DNA of 64,000 bases. Source: JBFJKD01 sp038106145 (lineage in GTDB: Bacteria > Pseudomonadota > Gammaproteobacteria > Pseudomonadales > Porticoccaceae). The position numbers were made by a program, and so were the translations under genes. The DNA is taken from assembly GCA_038106145.1 (NCBI GenBank), contig JAYODD010000008.1, positions 62,001-126,000 on the forward strand. The letters are read 5' to 3'. Within the stretch, counting starts at the first letter, position 1. Each line of letters starts with the position of its first letter. Below, one piece after another: positions 9,094 to 18,476 of this stretch. Below the pieces are notes generated by a model that was not told the DNA's origin, made no database searches, and worked only from the letters and a program-made list of their open reading frames with translations.

Positions 9094-9122
9094 ATTATAG
9101 CGATGCCCACCCATGGGGTAAA
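9094..9122 (-). promoter_or_regulatory. Probable sigma70 promoter of guaBA
   Basis: On the minus strand, TTTACC (9122-9117, four of six matches to the -35 consensus) is followed by a 17-base spacer and a perfect TATAAT -10 box (9099-9094). The predicted start is near 9087, giving a leader of about 35 bases before the guaB ATG at 9052. No PurR-like palindrome was recognised around it. Confidence 0.65.
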
Positions 9123-9151
9123 CTGAAATAAAACGCGCCCTCAATCTTCTC

Positions 9152-9179
9152 TTGTTGTTGCCCCGACATCACCTACAAT
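9152..9179 (+). promoter_or_regulatory. Possible promoter of xseA, overlapping its first start codon
   Basis: TTGTTG (9152-9157), a 16-base spacer and TACAAT (9174-9179) form a plausible -35/-10 pair. If used, transcription would start near 9186-9187, exactly at the second in-frame ATG of xseA (9187). The first ATG (9178) would lie inside the -10 box. The mRNA would then be leaderless. No Shine-Dalgarno sequence precedes either ATG. Confidence 0.35.
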
Positions 9180-10557
9180 GGATACCATGCAACAACAAAC
9201 AACAAACGCGGATCAACGTCTGGTCTATACGGTCAGCGCCTTAAATCGCAAGGTTCGCCAGTTACTGGAAACCCATTTGTCGGTAATCTGGGTTGAAGGG
9301 GAGTTGACCAATCTGGCACAACCCGCATCGGGTCACTGGTATTTCACCCTCAAGGACAGTGGCGCACAGGTACGCTGCGCCTTGTTCCGCCAACGGGGAC
9401 GAAACGTCGCTCTACGTCCCACCGACGGTATGCAGGTGCTGGTGCGCGGGCGCGTGGGGCTGTACGAAAACCGGGGCGATTACCAGCTGATTGTCGAACA
9501 CATTGAGCAAGCTGGCCATGGCGCCCTGCAACGTCAGTTCGATGAACTAAAAAATAAACTGGCGCTCGAGGGCCTGTTTGCCGTCGAACGCAAACGAGCG
9601 CTGCCGGTATTTCCGCAACGGATCGGCGTAATTACCTCCGCCAGCGGCGCGGCGTTACAGGATGTTTTGCACGTGTTGCAACGCCGCTTCCCCATCATTC
9701 CGGTGGTGGTGTACCCCACGGCAGTGCAGGGCACTGCCGCCGCTGCACAGATTGTCGCGGCACTCGATCTGGCCAACCAGCACCAACGGTGCGATGTGCT
9801 TGTTCTGTGTCGTGGCGGTGGCTCTCTGGAGGACCTGTGGCCATTTAACGAAGAAACCGTGGCCCGCGCTGTGGCTGCCAGCGTCATTCCGGTGATCGCC
9901 GGTGTCGGCCATGAGACCGATACCACCATCGTCGATTTTGTTGCCGACGCGCGCGCCCCCACCCCCTCCGCCGCCGCCGAACTGGCGACCCCGGATGGGG
10001 CCGAACTCTACGCCACCATCGACGGCTACGGGCGGTGGTTTGCGCAGCAGGCGCGGCAGCACCTGCTGCGCGCGCGACAGCAGGTGCATTGGCTCAACAA
10101 GCGCCTTCGTCATCCGCGGGATCACCTTGCAGCACGGGCACAACATCTGGACCACCTGGAAATTCGCCTTGCCAATGTCATCGCTGCCAACCTGCGGCGC
10201 AAGCGCGCCGATCTGCGTCAAGGCAGCGACGCCCTGCAAGCTCAGCGACCCGACCACCGCCTGCGTCAATTACAGGTGCGCTTCGCGCATGCCCACGACA
10301 ATCTCAAGCGCGCCGCCCGACGCGCGCTGACCCAGCGCCGCCAACAACTCGCTCACGTAAGCAATCTGCTACAGACCGTGAGTCCGCTACACACACTGGA
10401 AAGAGGGTACGCCATTGTGCAGGACAGGGACCAACAGGTGGTCAGCCATGTCGCCCAAACCCAGGCGGGAAACTCCGTGACAGTCACGGTGGTTGACGGC
10501 AGTCTCGATTGTGTCGTCACCCAAATATACGAACAACCCAGAAAGCGAGGGCGCTGA
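9178..10557 (+). CDS. xseA: Exodeoxyribonuclease VII large subunit
   Basis: XseA is the catalytic subunit of exonuclease VII, which degrades single-stranded DNA to oligonucleotides together with several copies of small XseB. The protein is 459 residues from ATG 9178, or 456 from ATG 9187. An N-terminal OB-fold (about 12-110) contains WVEGELTNL and SGHWYFTLKD. The nuclease domain carries GVITSASGAALQDVL, CRGGGSLEDLWPFN and GVGHETDTT. A long Arg/Gln/Leu-rich coiled-coil region (about 280-400) precedes the small C-terminal part with LERGYAIV. The downstream peptidase gene overlaps its stop codon (TGATG). xseB is not in the window. Confidence 0.96.
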   Translation: MDTMQQQTTNADQRLVYTVSALNRKVRQLLETHLSVIWVEGELTNLAQPASGHWYFTLKDSGAQVRCALFRQRGRNVALRPTDGMQVLVRGRVGLYENRGDYQLIVEHIEQAGHGALQRQFDELKNKLALEGLFAVERKRALPVFPQRIGVITSASGAALQDVLHVLQRRFPIIPVVVYPTAVQGTAAAAQIVAALDLANQHQRCDVLVLCRGGGSLEDLWPFNEETVARAVAASVIPVIAGVGHETDTTIVDFVADARAPTPSAAAELATPDGAELYATIDGYGRWFAQQARQHLLRARQQVHWLNKRLRHPRDHLAARAQHLDHLEIRLANVIAANLRRKRADLRQGSDALQAQRPDHRLRQLQVRFAHAHDNLKRAARRALTQRRQQLAHVSNLLQTVSPLHTLERGYAIVQDRDQQVVSHVAQTQAGNSVTVTVVDGSLDCVVTQIYEQPRKRGR

Positions 10558-12458
10558 TGTACCGGACGGCAAGGGTTAATGCGGGACCACCCAAGCGAGC
10601 TCATAGTGTTGTTTTTTCTCTATTGGTTACGTACTTTTTTTTGGCGAGCGCGGTGGTTGTTGCGCAGCCGGAAGAGTGGGATCTGACTGAACTGTACGCT
10701 GATGTCTCGAGTTGGGATGCGGCGCGGCAAACACTGGACAGGGAAATCGACGCCCTACAGCAATGCGAAAGCTTACTGGCGCGTAGTGCGAGCGACCTGG
10801 CCTCCTGCCTGGAAAAAATAACGGCCGTGCACAAGGAAATGTGGCGTGTTTACACCTACAGTTTCCTGGCCAAAGACACAGATCTCAGCAATTCCGCTTA
10901 TCGGGAACGGCAATCCATCGCACAAACGCTCTACAGTAAATTTGAACAAACCGTCAGCTTTGTCGAGCCCGCCCTGCAACGCATCGGCGCTCCCACCCTG
11001 GCGCGCATGCAGAACGAAGAAAAACGCCTCGCCAATTACGAGTTTACGATTCGCAACGCGCTGCGCAAAGGCAGGCATTTATTGTCCGCCGAAGGCGAAA
11101 GCCTGCTCGCCGCGGCGGGCAACCCCCTGCTCGCCGCAGCGGACACCTACGATGTACTGACCAACGCGGAAATACCGCGGCCACAGGTGACCCTCGCGGA
11201 CGGCACGACGGTAACCCTGACCGCTTCCGCCTATACCAAATATCGCGCCGCTGCCAACCGCGCGGATCGAAAATTGGTCTTTAACCGGTTCTGGCAATCC
11301 TATCGGGCTTTCCAACAAAGCCTGGCGACCACTCTGGAAGGCAATACCAAAGCCAATATTTTCCGCGCCCGGGCGCGCCATTACCCGTCTGCCCTGCACG
11401 CGGCACTGGCGCAGGACAATATTCCCGAAGCGGTATACCTGACGCTGGTGGCCACGGTTAACGACAATCTCGATACCCTGTATCGCTATCTCGCGCTACG
11501 CGCGCGTATGTTGGGCGTTGCAGACAGTCAATATTACGATATTTATCCCGCCGTTATCGATCTGCGAACCCATTACAGTATTGCGGAAAGTCGCCGCATT
11601 ATCGTCGCGGCCCTGGCGCCACTGGGTACGGCCTACAACACCAAATTACGTTACGCCCTCGCGCAAAACTGGATGCATATCTATCCCCGCGAAAACAAAA
11701 CCAGTGGCGCTTACGTGATGAGTGCCGCTTACGACGTCCATCCGTATGTATTGCTCAACCACAATGACGATTTCGAATCTCTCTCCACCTTCGCCCACGA
11801 GTGGGGTCACGCCATCCACAGCCTGTTGGCCAACGAAAGCCAACCCTTCCAGACCGCCGACTACGCGACATTTATCGCGGAAATAGCGTCGATCACCAAC
11901 GAGGTATTACTCTACGATTATTTGCGGGAACAGGCCGCCAGCGACGATGAAAAACTGTATTTTTTGTTTAAGGAGTTACAGGGAATACGCGGTACGTTTT
12001 TTCGTCAGACGCAACTTGCAGAATTTGAACTCGCCGTTCACCAACGGGTTGAACAGGGCGGCGCCCTGTCGGCGGACATCTTAAACAACCTGTATGGGGA
12101 TCTGCTGAAACGCTACCACGGTCACGATCACCAGATTATGATGATCGACGAGGCCTATGCGGTGGAATGGGCCTACATTCCGCATTTTTATCGCAATTTT
12201 TACGTGTACCAATACGCCACGTCCCTTGCCGCCGCCTACCATTTAACTGAAAAAATTCTGACTGGCGGCGAACGGGAACGCACGGAGTATCTATCCATTC
12301 TCCGCGCCGGCGGCTCCGATTACCCCTACGATATACTGAACCGAGCAGGTGTCGACATGGCTGCCCCGGCGGTCTATCAGGCGGTGATACGTCGCGCTAA
12401 TCGGTTGATGGACGAAATCGAGAAAATTCTGACCCGTCGCCAATCGGCGTCGCCGTGA
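10557..12458 (+). CDS. M3-family oligoendopeptidase (PepF-like) with an export signal
   Basis: This 633-residue zinc metallopeptidase belongs to the oligoendopeptidase F family. The zinc-binding HExxH is seen as HEWGH at residues 414-418, within FAHEWGHAIHS, followed by the downstream glutamate region FIAEIASITNE. PepF enzymes cleave short peptides. The chosen ATG overlaps the xseA stop (TGATG). From it, the first 37 residues form a signal peptide: a basic n-region, a hydrophobic stretch near 18-35, and an A-x-A-like end before QPEEWDL. Most PepF proteins are cytoplasmic, so the export signal is unusual and suggests a periplasmic peptide-degrading role. No lipobox is seen. Confidence 0.88.
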   Translation: MYRTARVNAGPPKRAHSVVFSLLVTYFFLASAVVVAQPEEWDLTELYADVSSWDAARQTLDREIDALQQCESLLARSASDLASCLEKITAVHKEMWRVYTYSFLAKDTDLSNSAYRERQSIAQTLYSKFEQTVSFVEPALQRIGAPTLARMQNEEKRLANYEFTIRNALRKGRHLLSAEGESLLAAAGNPLLAAADTYDVLTNAEIPRPQVTLADGTTVTLTASAYTKYRAAANRADRKLVFNRFWQSYRAFQQSLATTLEGNTKANIFRARARHYPSALHAALAQDNIPEAVYLTLVATVNDNLDTLYRYLALRARMLGVADSQYYDIYPAVIDLRTHYSIAESRRIIVAALAPLGTAYNTKLRYALAQNWMHIYPRENKTSGAYVMSAAYDVHPYVLLNHNDDFESLSTFAHEWGHAIHSLLANESQPFQTADYATFIAEIASITNEVLLYDYLREQAASDDEKLYFLFKELQGIRGTFFRQTQLAEFELAVHQRVEQGGALSADILNNLYGDLLKRYHGHDHQIMMIDEAYAVEWAYIPHFYRNFYVYQYATSLAAAYHLTEKILTGGERERTEYLSILRAGGSDYPYDILNRAGVDMAAPAVYQAVIRRANRLMDEIEKILTRRQSASP

Positions 12459-12494
12459 ACGCTACCGGCGCCAGAAGTCAGCACACAATGTATT

Positions 12495-13886
12495 TTATTT
12501 TTTTGCGCGAGTCGCAGCACGGCGGCCTTTGCCAGTGTGACCAGAACTGAGTTTACGCTTGCGATCCGCGTAGGGATTTTCCCCTGAACGCAGCTGAATG
12601 CGCAGCGGCGTGCCGTGCAAATTGAGGGCGCGACGAAAGGTTTTTTCCAGGTAGCGCACGTAATGTTCCGGAACCGCATCGGTCTGATTGCCGTGAATTA
12701 CAATCACCGGCGGGTTGCGGCCACCGGCGTGAGCATAGCGCAACTTGATGCGCCGTCCATGCACCATCGGCGGCGCGTGCTCCGTCACCGCATCCTGCAA
12801 CAGGCGAGTTAAACGGCTGGTGCCCAGGGTGTCGGTTGCGGCGCGATACGCTTGCTGGACGGATTTATAAAGATTCCCCACCCCGGTACCGTGGAGCGCA
12901 GAAATAAAATGTGTGTCGGCAAATTCGGCAAAGCGCAAACGCCGTTGCAGTTCGGTTTTTATCCATTCCCGTTGCTGCGGTGCGACGCCATCCCACTTGT
13001 TCACCGCCACCACCATTGCGCGCCCCGCATCGAGAGCGTGGCCCAGCAGATGCATATCCTGATCCACCAAACCCTCGTGGGCGTCGATTAGCAACACCAC
13101 AACATTGGTATCGTCAATGGCGCGCAGGGTTTTGACGATGGAAAATTTTTCCACCGTGGATTTAACATTTTTGCGACGGCGCACCCCTGCAGTATCGATC
13201 AATGTATAACGCTGCCCATGGCGTTCGTAATCGATGTAAATACTGTCCCGCGTCGTACCTGGCTCGTCGAACACCACCACCCGCTCCTCCCCCAGCAAGC
13301 GGTTTACCAGTGTCGATTTGCCCACATTGGGGCGCCCCACCACGGCAATGCGAATGCTGTCGCCGCCGGGTTGCGGCGTTGGAATATCCGCATCCGCAGG
13401 AAAAGCGGCGAAAAAACGCTCCATCAACTGCTTGACACCGCGCCCATGGGTCGCCGTTGTAGGAAATAAATCGGCAAACCCCAACGAATAAAAATCCGCC
13501 AGCGCGGCATCTGGATCGACGCCGTCAATTTTGTTGACCACCAAAAATACTGGGCGATCCAATTGCCGCAAGTGGGCGGCAATAGCGTGATCCCCCGCAG
13601 TGAGGCCAGCGCGAGCATCCACCACAAAAAATATTGCGTCCGCTTCTTCAATAGCGAGACGTGATTGTGCAGCAGCCACCGCATCCACACCCTGTTCTTC
13701 GCCACCGATGCCGCCGGTGTCGACCACCATAAAACGTCGCCCGGACAACAGTCCTTCCCCGTACTGTCGATCTCGCGTCAGTCCGGGATAGTTAGCCACC
13801 AGTGCATCGCGGGATTTGGTCAGGCGATTAAACAGGGTGGACTTACCGACATTGGGGCGCCCCACCAGGGCGATAACAGGCAACAT
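12495..13886 (-). CDS. der: Ribosome-assembly GTPase Der (EngA)
   Basis: Der is an essential GTPase with two tandem G domains, needed for maturation of the 50S subunit. The 463-residue protein shows the P-loop GRPNVGKST twice (residues 8-16 and again near 180), and DTGG/DTAG and NKxD motifs in each domain. A KH-like C-terminal domain follows, with a basic tail rich in Lys and Arg. It is the last gene of the rlmN-to-der strand run, the same order as in E. coli and Pseudomonas. It is separated from bamB by about 200 bases that contain a strong hairpin. Confidence 0.98.
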   Translation of the reverse strand: MLPVIALVGRPNVGKSTLFNRLTKSRDALVANYPGLTRDRQYGEGLLSGRRFMVVDTGGIGGEEQGVDAVAAAQSRLAIEEADAIFFVVDARAGLTAGDHAIAAHLRQLDRPVFLVVNKIDGVDPDAALADFYSLGFADLFPTTATHGRGVKQLMERFFAAFPADADIPTPQPGGDSIRIAVVGRPNVGKSTLVNRLLGEERVVVFDEPGTTRDSIYIDYERHGQRYTLIDTAGVRRRKNVKSTVEKFSIVKTLRAIDDTNVVVLLIDAHEGLVDQDMHLLGHALDAGRAMVVAVNKWDGVAPQQREWIKTELQRRLRFAEFADTHFISALHGTGVGNLYKSVQQAYRAATDTLGTSRLTRLLQDAVTEHAPPMVHGRRIKLRYAHAGGRNPPVIVIHGNQTDAVPEHYVRYLEKTFRRALNLHGTPLRIQLRSGENPYADRKRKLSSGHTGKGRRAATRAKK

Positions 13887-14045
13887 GGAATGCGTAGACG
13901 TATCGATTAATATAAAGGAGGCCGCATTCTACCCGAATGCCGCACTGGAGACTAACTTGGCGGCCCGCTGGAACTCTGGGCAGAGTAAACAAACGCCATA
14001 CGCCGCGCCCCCATCACACACCACGGGACGCACCGCAGGATCTAA

Positions 14046-14073
14046 TCCCGCGCCCGCAACGACGGGCGCGGGA
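14046..14073 (-). terminator. GC-rich hairpin just after bamB
   Basis: A perfect 11-bp stem (14046-14056 with 14063-14073) closes a 6-base loop, 11 bases after the bamB stop. No T-tract follows on the minus strand. It may be an attenuator, an mRNA-end stabiliser or a factor-dependent pause site that lowers der transcription relative to bamB. A classical rho-independent terminator is less likely. Confidence 0.5.
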
Positions 14074-14084
14074 CAGGCTATGCG

Positions 14085-15251
14085 TTATTTATTTTCGAAA
14101 CGGTAGGCTGTAATGTCGCCGCCGTTATCCAGCACGTACAAGGTCTCGCCGTCGGCGGACATCGGTACGGTCAGGCCGTCGCTGTCGACGCGAATGCGCG
14201 CCACAAAATGGCCATCCACCTGAGACAGCACGTGCAGATACCCCTCGCTATCGCCCACCGCCAGATAGCCACCGGCCACTTCCGGCGCGTTCAGCTTGCG
14301 ATTTTTTAACTGCGCGTTACTCCACAGTTCCTGCCCACTACTGGCGCGCAGTGCACGCACCCGGTCATCGCTTTCGACAACATACACCTGATCCAGACCG
14401 TAAGCGGGGCGCAACACACTGGAACTGTCCTGAAACCACAGTTCACGTCCGGTGCCGCGACTTAGCGCACCCACCCGCCCCTGATAACTGGACGCATAAA
14501 CCACGTCATTTTTCAGCAATGGCGTGTTGACATCCACCATGCGTTCCAGCTCGGTGCGCCCCTTGGGCACGGCGATACGACTCTCCCACAACAGGGTGCC
14601 AGTACTCGCCTCCACACCAAACACTTTGCCGTTCGCAAAGCCGGCCACCACCATCGTGTCAGTAACAATGGGGGAGCCTGTACCGTGCAATGTCAGCACC
14701 GGCACATCCACATCAAAACGCCACACCACCTCGCCAGTGTCCGCCGACAGGCCGTACAGTTTACTGTCCTGAGTTTGCACGGCGACAATATTGTCATTGG
14801 CAGAGGGCGCAGCTAATACCTCGCTACTGACCACCGCGCGCCACCGCTCGGTGCCACTCTCCGCGTCCAGCGCAATCACTGCGCCGTCGGCATTACCCAC
14901 CAAAACCAGACCACCACCCAGACCCACACCACCGCTGAGGGAGGTATCGAGCTCGGTGCGCCACAGCTTGTCGCCATTCTCGGAGCGCAACGCGAGGACA
15001 GCCCCTTCATGGGTTGCCGCGTACAGGGTCTGCCCGTCGAGATTGGGATGCAGCGTGGCCAGATAACCTTTCTGCGCGCCACCGATACCGGTGCGCCATA
15101 CCTTGCGCACCGAAATTTCCTCGTCGAAACTGACCAGTTCCGCCATTTTTGTGGGGCTATCCTCGGCGTCATCTTCGTCGCCTTCCCAGAATTTCAACGC
15201 ACTACAACCGGACAGCAAAATCGCACACAACAGCCACGACAGGTGTTTCAT
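14085..15251 (-). CDS. bamB: Outer membrane assembly lipoprotein BamB
   Basis: BamB is the beta-propeller lipoprotein of the BAM complex, which inserts beta-barrel proteins into the outer membrane. The 388-residue protein begins with a lipoprotein signal whose lipobox LLSGC gives Cys16 as the lipidated residue. The rest is a repeated PQQ-like propeller with recurring A-x-x-G-x-LYALxxxxGxxLW blades (for example ALRSENGDKLWR, ALDAESGTERWR, GLSADTGEVVWR). It overlaps yfgM by four bases and is placed between yfgM and der, as in E. coli. The annotation is secure from blades, lipobox and synteny. Confidence 0.96.
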   Translation of the reverse strand: MKHLSWLLCAILLSGCSALKFWEGDEDDAEDSPTKMAELVSFDEEISVRKVWRTGIGGAQKGYLATLHPNLDGQTLYAATHEGAVLALRSENGDKLWRTELDTSLSGGVGLGGGLVLVGNADGAVIALDAESGTERWRAVVSSEVLAAPSANDNIVAVQTQDSKLYGLSADTGEVVWRFDVDVPVLTLHGTGSPIVTDTMVVAGFANGKVFGVEASTGTLLWESRIAVPKGRTELERMVDVNTPLLKNDVVYASSYQGRVGALSRGTGRELWFQDSSSVLRPAYGLDQVYVVESDDRVRALRASSGQELWSNAQLKNRKLNAPEVAGGYLAVGDSEGYLHVLSQVDGHFVARIRVDSDGLTVPMSADGETLYVLDNGGDITAYRFENK

Positions 15252-15949
15252 TCAGCATTCTCCTCGGAAACCACGTCTGCATCAGATGGTGGTGTTACAG
15301 CGCCCGGCAACACCTGGTTAAGTTTGAGCTCCAGTATGGCGCGCGCGTTTTCGTCGGGCGCGCCCAGGGTATCCAGCGCCAACTGATAGGCGGCGCGCGC
15401 CGCAACGTGATCACCACTTAACACCTGGATATCGCCACGCACCTCGGCATACTGACTTACCAGCGCCTTTGGCACGTCCCGTTCAAGCACCGCCAGTGCT
15501 TCAGGGTACACGCCGCGGGCAGCCAGAACCCGCGCCAGTCTCAGGCCGGCTACTGCCGCCAGTTCTTCATCGGCCGCTGCCATAATCGCCCGCAACTCCG
15601 TTTCCGCAGCTTCCAGGTTTTGATCGAGGACCGCCAGGCGCGCCTGCACAAAACCTGCGTAATGGGCGTATTGACTGCGTCCATGCCGTTCTTTCAAGGC
15701 CCCCGCCAATTCGCTGAGTCGGGCGCGCTGCTGTGCATTCAGTTCGTCCGTATCCGTTGCCAGGCTTATCATTTCAGCGTACAGCAGCGACGCCTGTTGC
15801 GCTTTGCGCTCGCTATAATCCTGCCATTGGTGCCAGCCAAACCAGCCGCCCACGCCCAGGACAACTAGCAACAGGGTGTGAGCGCCACGCTCTCGCCACC
15901 AGCGCTTGAGCATTTCCATCTGTTCTTGTTCGGTAAGATGATCGGCCAC
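15248..15949 (-). CDS. yfgM: YfgM-type membrane-anchored TPR protein (periplasmic chaperone partner)
   Basis: YfgM is an inner-membrane protein with one transmembrane helix and a periplasmic TPR-like domain. It associates with SecYEG and PpiD. Here a GTG start at 15949 is preferred over the more upstream ATG (15976), because AAGGTGG lies about eight bases before the GTG and homologues begin near this point. The product is 233 residues. An N-terminal cytoplasmic segment containing EQMEMLKRWWRE is followed by a transmembrane helix (about 25-43) and an Ala/Leu-rich helical repeat region. The last four bases overlap bamB. The gene order hisS-yfgM-bamB supports the name. Confidence 0.88.
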   Translation of the reverse strand: MADHLTEQEQMEMLKRWWRERGAHTLLLVVLGVGGWFGWHQWQDYSERKAQQASLLYAEMISLATDTDELNAQQRARLSELAGALKERHGRSQYAHYAGFVQARLAVLDQNLEAAETELRAIMAAADEELAAVAGLRLARVLAARGVYPEALAVLERDVPKALVSQYAEVRGDIQVLSGDHVAARAAYQLALDTLGAPDENARAILELKLNQVLPGAVTPPSDADVVSEENAE

Positions 15950-16046
15950 GGTTATATTCCACCTTGTAATGTCCACTAACTTTATTGACGTTTAGTTTTT
16001 CAAAACGGGGGCGCCGTTCAACGTCTACAGCACCCGTTCGAAATGC

Positions 16047-17333
16047 TTAAGTACGATCCGCAAATTCCCTGTTCAACAGCGCTACCGCGTCACCTTCCGA
16101 CAAGGTTTGCTGGGGGATTTCGCGACGCAAGTATTTTACCGTTACCTTTCCCGCCGCCACTTCATCCTCGCCCAAAATCAGCGCCACCTGCGCACCACTG
16201 CGATCCGCCCGCTTGATTTGTTGTTTGAACCCACCGCCACCGCAATGGTTCTGAATGCGCACCCGGGGACAGGCGGTGCGCAGCCGCTCGCCAAACGCCA
16301 GAGCCGCCGGCGCAATATCGCCGACGGCCACCAGATAGGCGTCCAGTTGCCGGGCGATACTATCCGGTAGCGCTCCGACGGCGTCAAGCAACAGCACCAG
16401 TCGCTCCTCCCCCAGTCCGCACCCAACCGCCGGTGTCGGTTTACCTCCCAACTGCTGCACCAGATCGTCGTATCGGCCACCCGCACACACCGTACCCTGA
16501 GCGCCGAGACTGTCGGTGACCCATTCAAAAACCGTTTTGCCATAATAATCCAGGCCGCGCACCAACCGCGGATTAATACGGTAAGCCACACCAGCAGCGC
16601 TCAATAATTGTTGCAGCGTGGCGAAATGTTGTTGCGATTCCGCATCCAGAAAATCCAGCAGGCTCGGCCCCGATTCCAGTAATGCCTGAGTTTCCGCGTT
16701 CTTGCTGTCGAGGATACGCAGAGGATTCGTCTGCAGACGCCGTTGACTGTCCCCGTCGAGACGCTCCCGGCGCGTGCTCAAAAATTCCACCAGCGCCTCC
16801 CGATAGCGGGCACGGGATGCCACATCGCCGAGGGAATTGATTTGCAGTTCTACATGCTGATCAATACCCAGAACGCGCCACAAACGCGCCGTCATCACAA
16901 TCAATTCCGCGTCGATGTCCGGGCCATCGAGCCCAAACACTTCGGCGCCAAACTGGTGAAATTGTCGCAGGCGACCCTTTTGCGGCCGCTCGTAGCGGAA
17001 CATCGGACCGCTATACCAGAGCCGTTGAACCTGATTGTAAAGCAGCCCATTTTGTTCGCACGCGCGCACACAACCGGCGGTGCCCTCGGGGCGCAACGTG
17101 ACGCTCTCGTCGTTGCGATCGGAAAAGGTGTACATCTCTTTCTCGACAATATCGGTAACCGCGCCGATCGAACGGCGGAACAGTTCGGTCTTTTCAACGA
17201 TTGGAAAGCGAATTTCGCGGTAGCCGTAACTGCCGAACAATCGGGCCACGGTTGCCTCAAGATATTGCCAGCTGGAGGATTGTTCGGGCAAAAGATCGTT
17301 CATGCCCCGCAGGGACTGTATTTGTTCCGACAT
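16047..17333 (-). CDS. hisS: Histidyl-tRNA synthetase
   Basis: HisS charges tRNA-His. The 428-residue protein is a class II synthetase. Motif 2 is visible around FRYERPQKGRLRQFHQFGAE. The histidine-specific signature LVRGLDYYGKTVFEW lies near residue 255, motif 3 is GCGLGEERLVLLL, and a C-terminal anticodon-binding domain follows. It lies between ispG and yfgM, the standard gammaproteobacterial order, with about 20 bases separating it from ispG. Confidence 0.98.
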   Translation of the reverse strand: MSEQIQSLRGMNDLLPEQSSSWQYLEATVARLFGSYGYREIRFPIVEKTELFRRSIGAVTDIVEKEMYTFSDRNDESVTLRPEGTAGCVRACEQNGLLYNQVQRLWYSGPMFRYERPQKGRLRQFHQFGAEVFGLDGPDIDAELIVMTARLWRVLGIDQHVELQINSLGDVASRARYREALVEFLSTRRERLDGDSQRRLQTNPLRILDSKNAETQALLESGPSLLDFLDAESQQHFATLQQLLSAAGVAYRINPRLVRGLDYYGKTVFEWVTDSLGAQGTVCAGGRYDDLVQQLGGKPTPAVGCGLGEERLVLLLDAVGALPDSIARQLDAYLVAVGDIAPAALAFGERLRTACPRVRIQNHCGGGGFKQQIKRADRSGAQVALILGEDEVAAGKVTVKYLRREIPQQTLSEGDAVALLNREFADRT

Positions 17334-17353
17334 TGTTACCCGTTAATTATTCA

Positions 17354-18466
17354 TCAGGATTTTGCGATAACCCGACTGGCCGCCAGCGCTTTTTCGTCGA
17401 GCTTATGGCGAATGGCGCGCTCCAGTTCGTCGACCAGATTTTCCTGGCCGAGTTTCACGCTGGGCTTGCCATCGATGTACAGCAGATTTTTCGGTGCGCC
17501 GCCGGTCAGGCCCATCTCGGCAACTTTGGCCTCGCCCGGGCCATTGACAATACACCCGATAATCGCCACATCCAGGGGCTCAGTCACATCTTCCAGGCGC
17601 CGCTCCAGCTCGTTGAGGGTACGAATGACATCAAAGTTCTGCCGCGAACAGCTGGGACAGGCGACAAAATTGATGCCCTTGCTGCGCAGGCCCAGACTTT
17701 TTAGCATGTCCCAGCCAACTTTTACCTCTTCCACCGGATCCGCCGCCAGGGATACGCGCAGGGTATCGCCAATACCCTCCATTAACAGCATACCCATGCC
17801 GATCGAAGACTTGACCGTGCCCGCGCGCAGACCACCGGCCTCGGTAATACCCAGGTGCAACGGATTGTCGATCTGCGCCGATACTAAGCGGTAGGCGGCC
17901 ACCGCCATAAATACATTGGAAGCCTTGATACTTAATTTGAAATTGTGGAAATCCATGCGTTCCAGAATGTCGATATGGCGCAGCGCGGACTCCACCAGCG
18001 CAGCGGGCGTCGGCTCGCCGTATTTGCGTTGCAGATCTTTTTCGAGAGACCCCGCGTTGACACCGACACGGATCGGTATATTACAATCCCGCGCCTTTTC
18101 AACGACGGCGCGAACCCGATCCGCGCGGCCAATATTACCCGGATTGATGCGCAGACAGTCGGCACCCATGTCGGCGACTTTAAGGGCAATTTTATGGTCG
18201 AAGTGGATGTCGGCCACCAATGGTACGGACACCTGCTTGCGGATTTTCCCAAAGGCCTCGGCTGCGTCCATACTCGGCACGGATACGCGTACAATATCCG
18301 CCCCCGCGTCGCACAGACTGCGTATTTGCGCGACCGTGGCGACCACGTCAAGCGTTTCAGTGTTGGTCATGCTCTGCACGGAAATGGGCGCATTGCCGCC
18401 CACCGCGACGTTACCTACCATCACCTGGCGGGTCTTGCGACGTTGAATTGGCGACTGGGTGTTCAT
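17354..18466 (-). CDS. ispG: 4-hydroxy-3-methylbut-2-enyl diphosphate synthase
   Basis: IspG reduces the cyclic MEcPP to HMBPP in the MEP isoprenoid pathway, using a [4Fe-4S] cluster. The ATG at 18466 (MNTQSPIQRR) is chosen because homologues begin here; the open frame continues 13 codons further upstream. The 370-residue product has the TIM-barrel half with GIMR-like core residues. The cluster-binding cysteines are in FVACPSCSRQ and IGCIVNGPGEA near residues 262-310. It follows rodZ by about ten bases. IspG needs Fe-S assembly, supplied by the ISC operon 6 kb away. Confidence 0.97.
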   Translation of the reverse strand: MNTQSPIQRRKTRQVMVGNVAVGGNAPISVQSMTNTETLDVVATVAQIRSLCDAGADIVRVSVPSMDAAEAFGKIRKQVSVPLVADIHFDHKIALKVADMGADCLRINPGNIGRADRVRAVVEKARDCNIPIRVGVNAGSLEKDLQRKYGEPTPAALVESALRHIDILERMDFHNFKLSIKASNVFMAVAAYRLVSAQIDNPLHLGITEAGGLRAGTVKSSIGMGMLLMEGIGDTLRVSLAADPVEEVKVGWDMLKSLGLRSKGINFVACPSCSRQNFDVIRTLNELERRLEDVTEPLDVAIIGCIVNGPGEAKVAEMGLTGGAPKNLLYIDGKPSVKLGQENLVDELERAIRHKLDEKALAASRVIAKS

Positions 18467-18476
18467 ACGCAGTTGC

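Noticed and set aside
7628..9100. Long plus-strand open frame of 490 codons opposite guaB
   Set aside because: It mirrors guaB, has His/Gly-rich composition typical of antisense frames, and shows no domain. guaB itself is unambiguous.
16743..17894. 383-codon plus-strand frame opposite hisS and ispG
   Set aside because: It crosses two real genes on the other strand and has no recognisable protein features.
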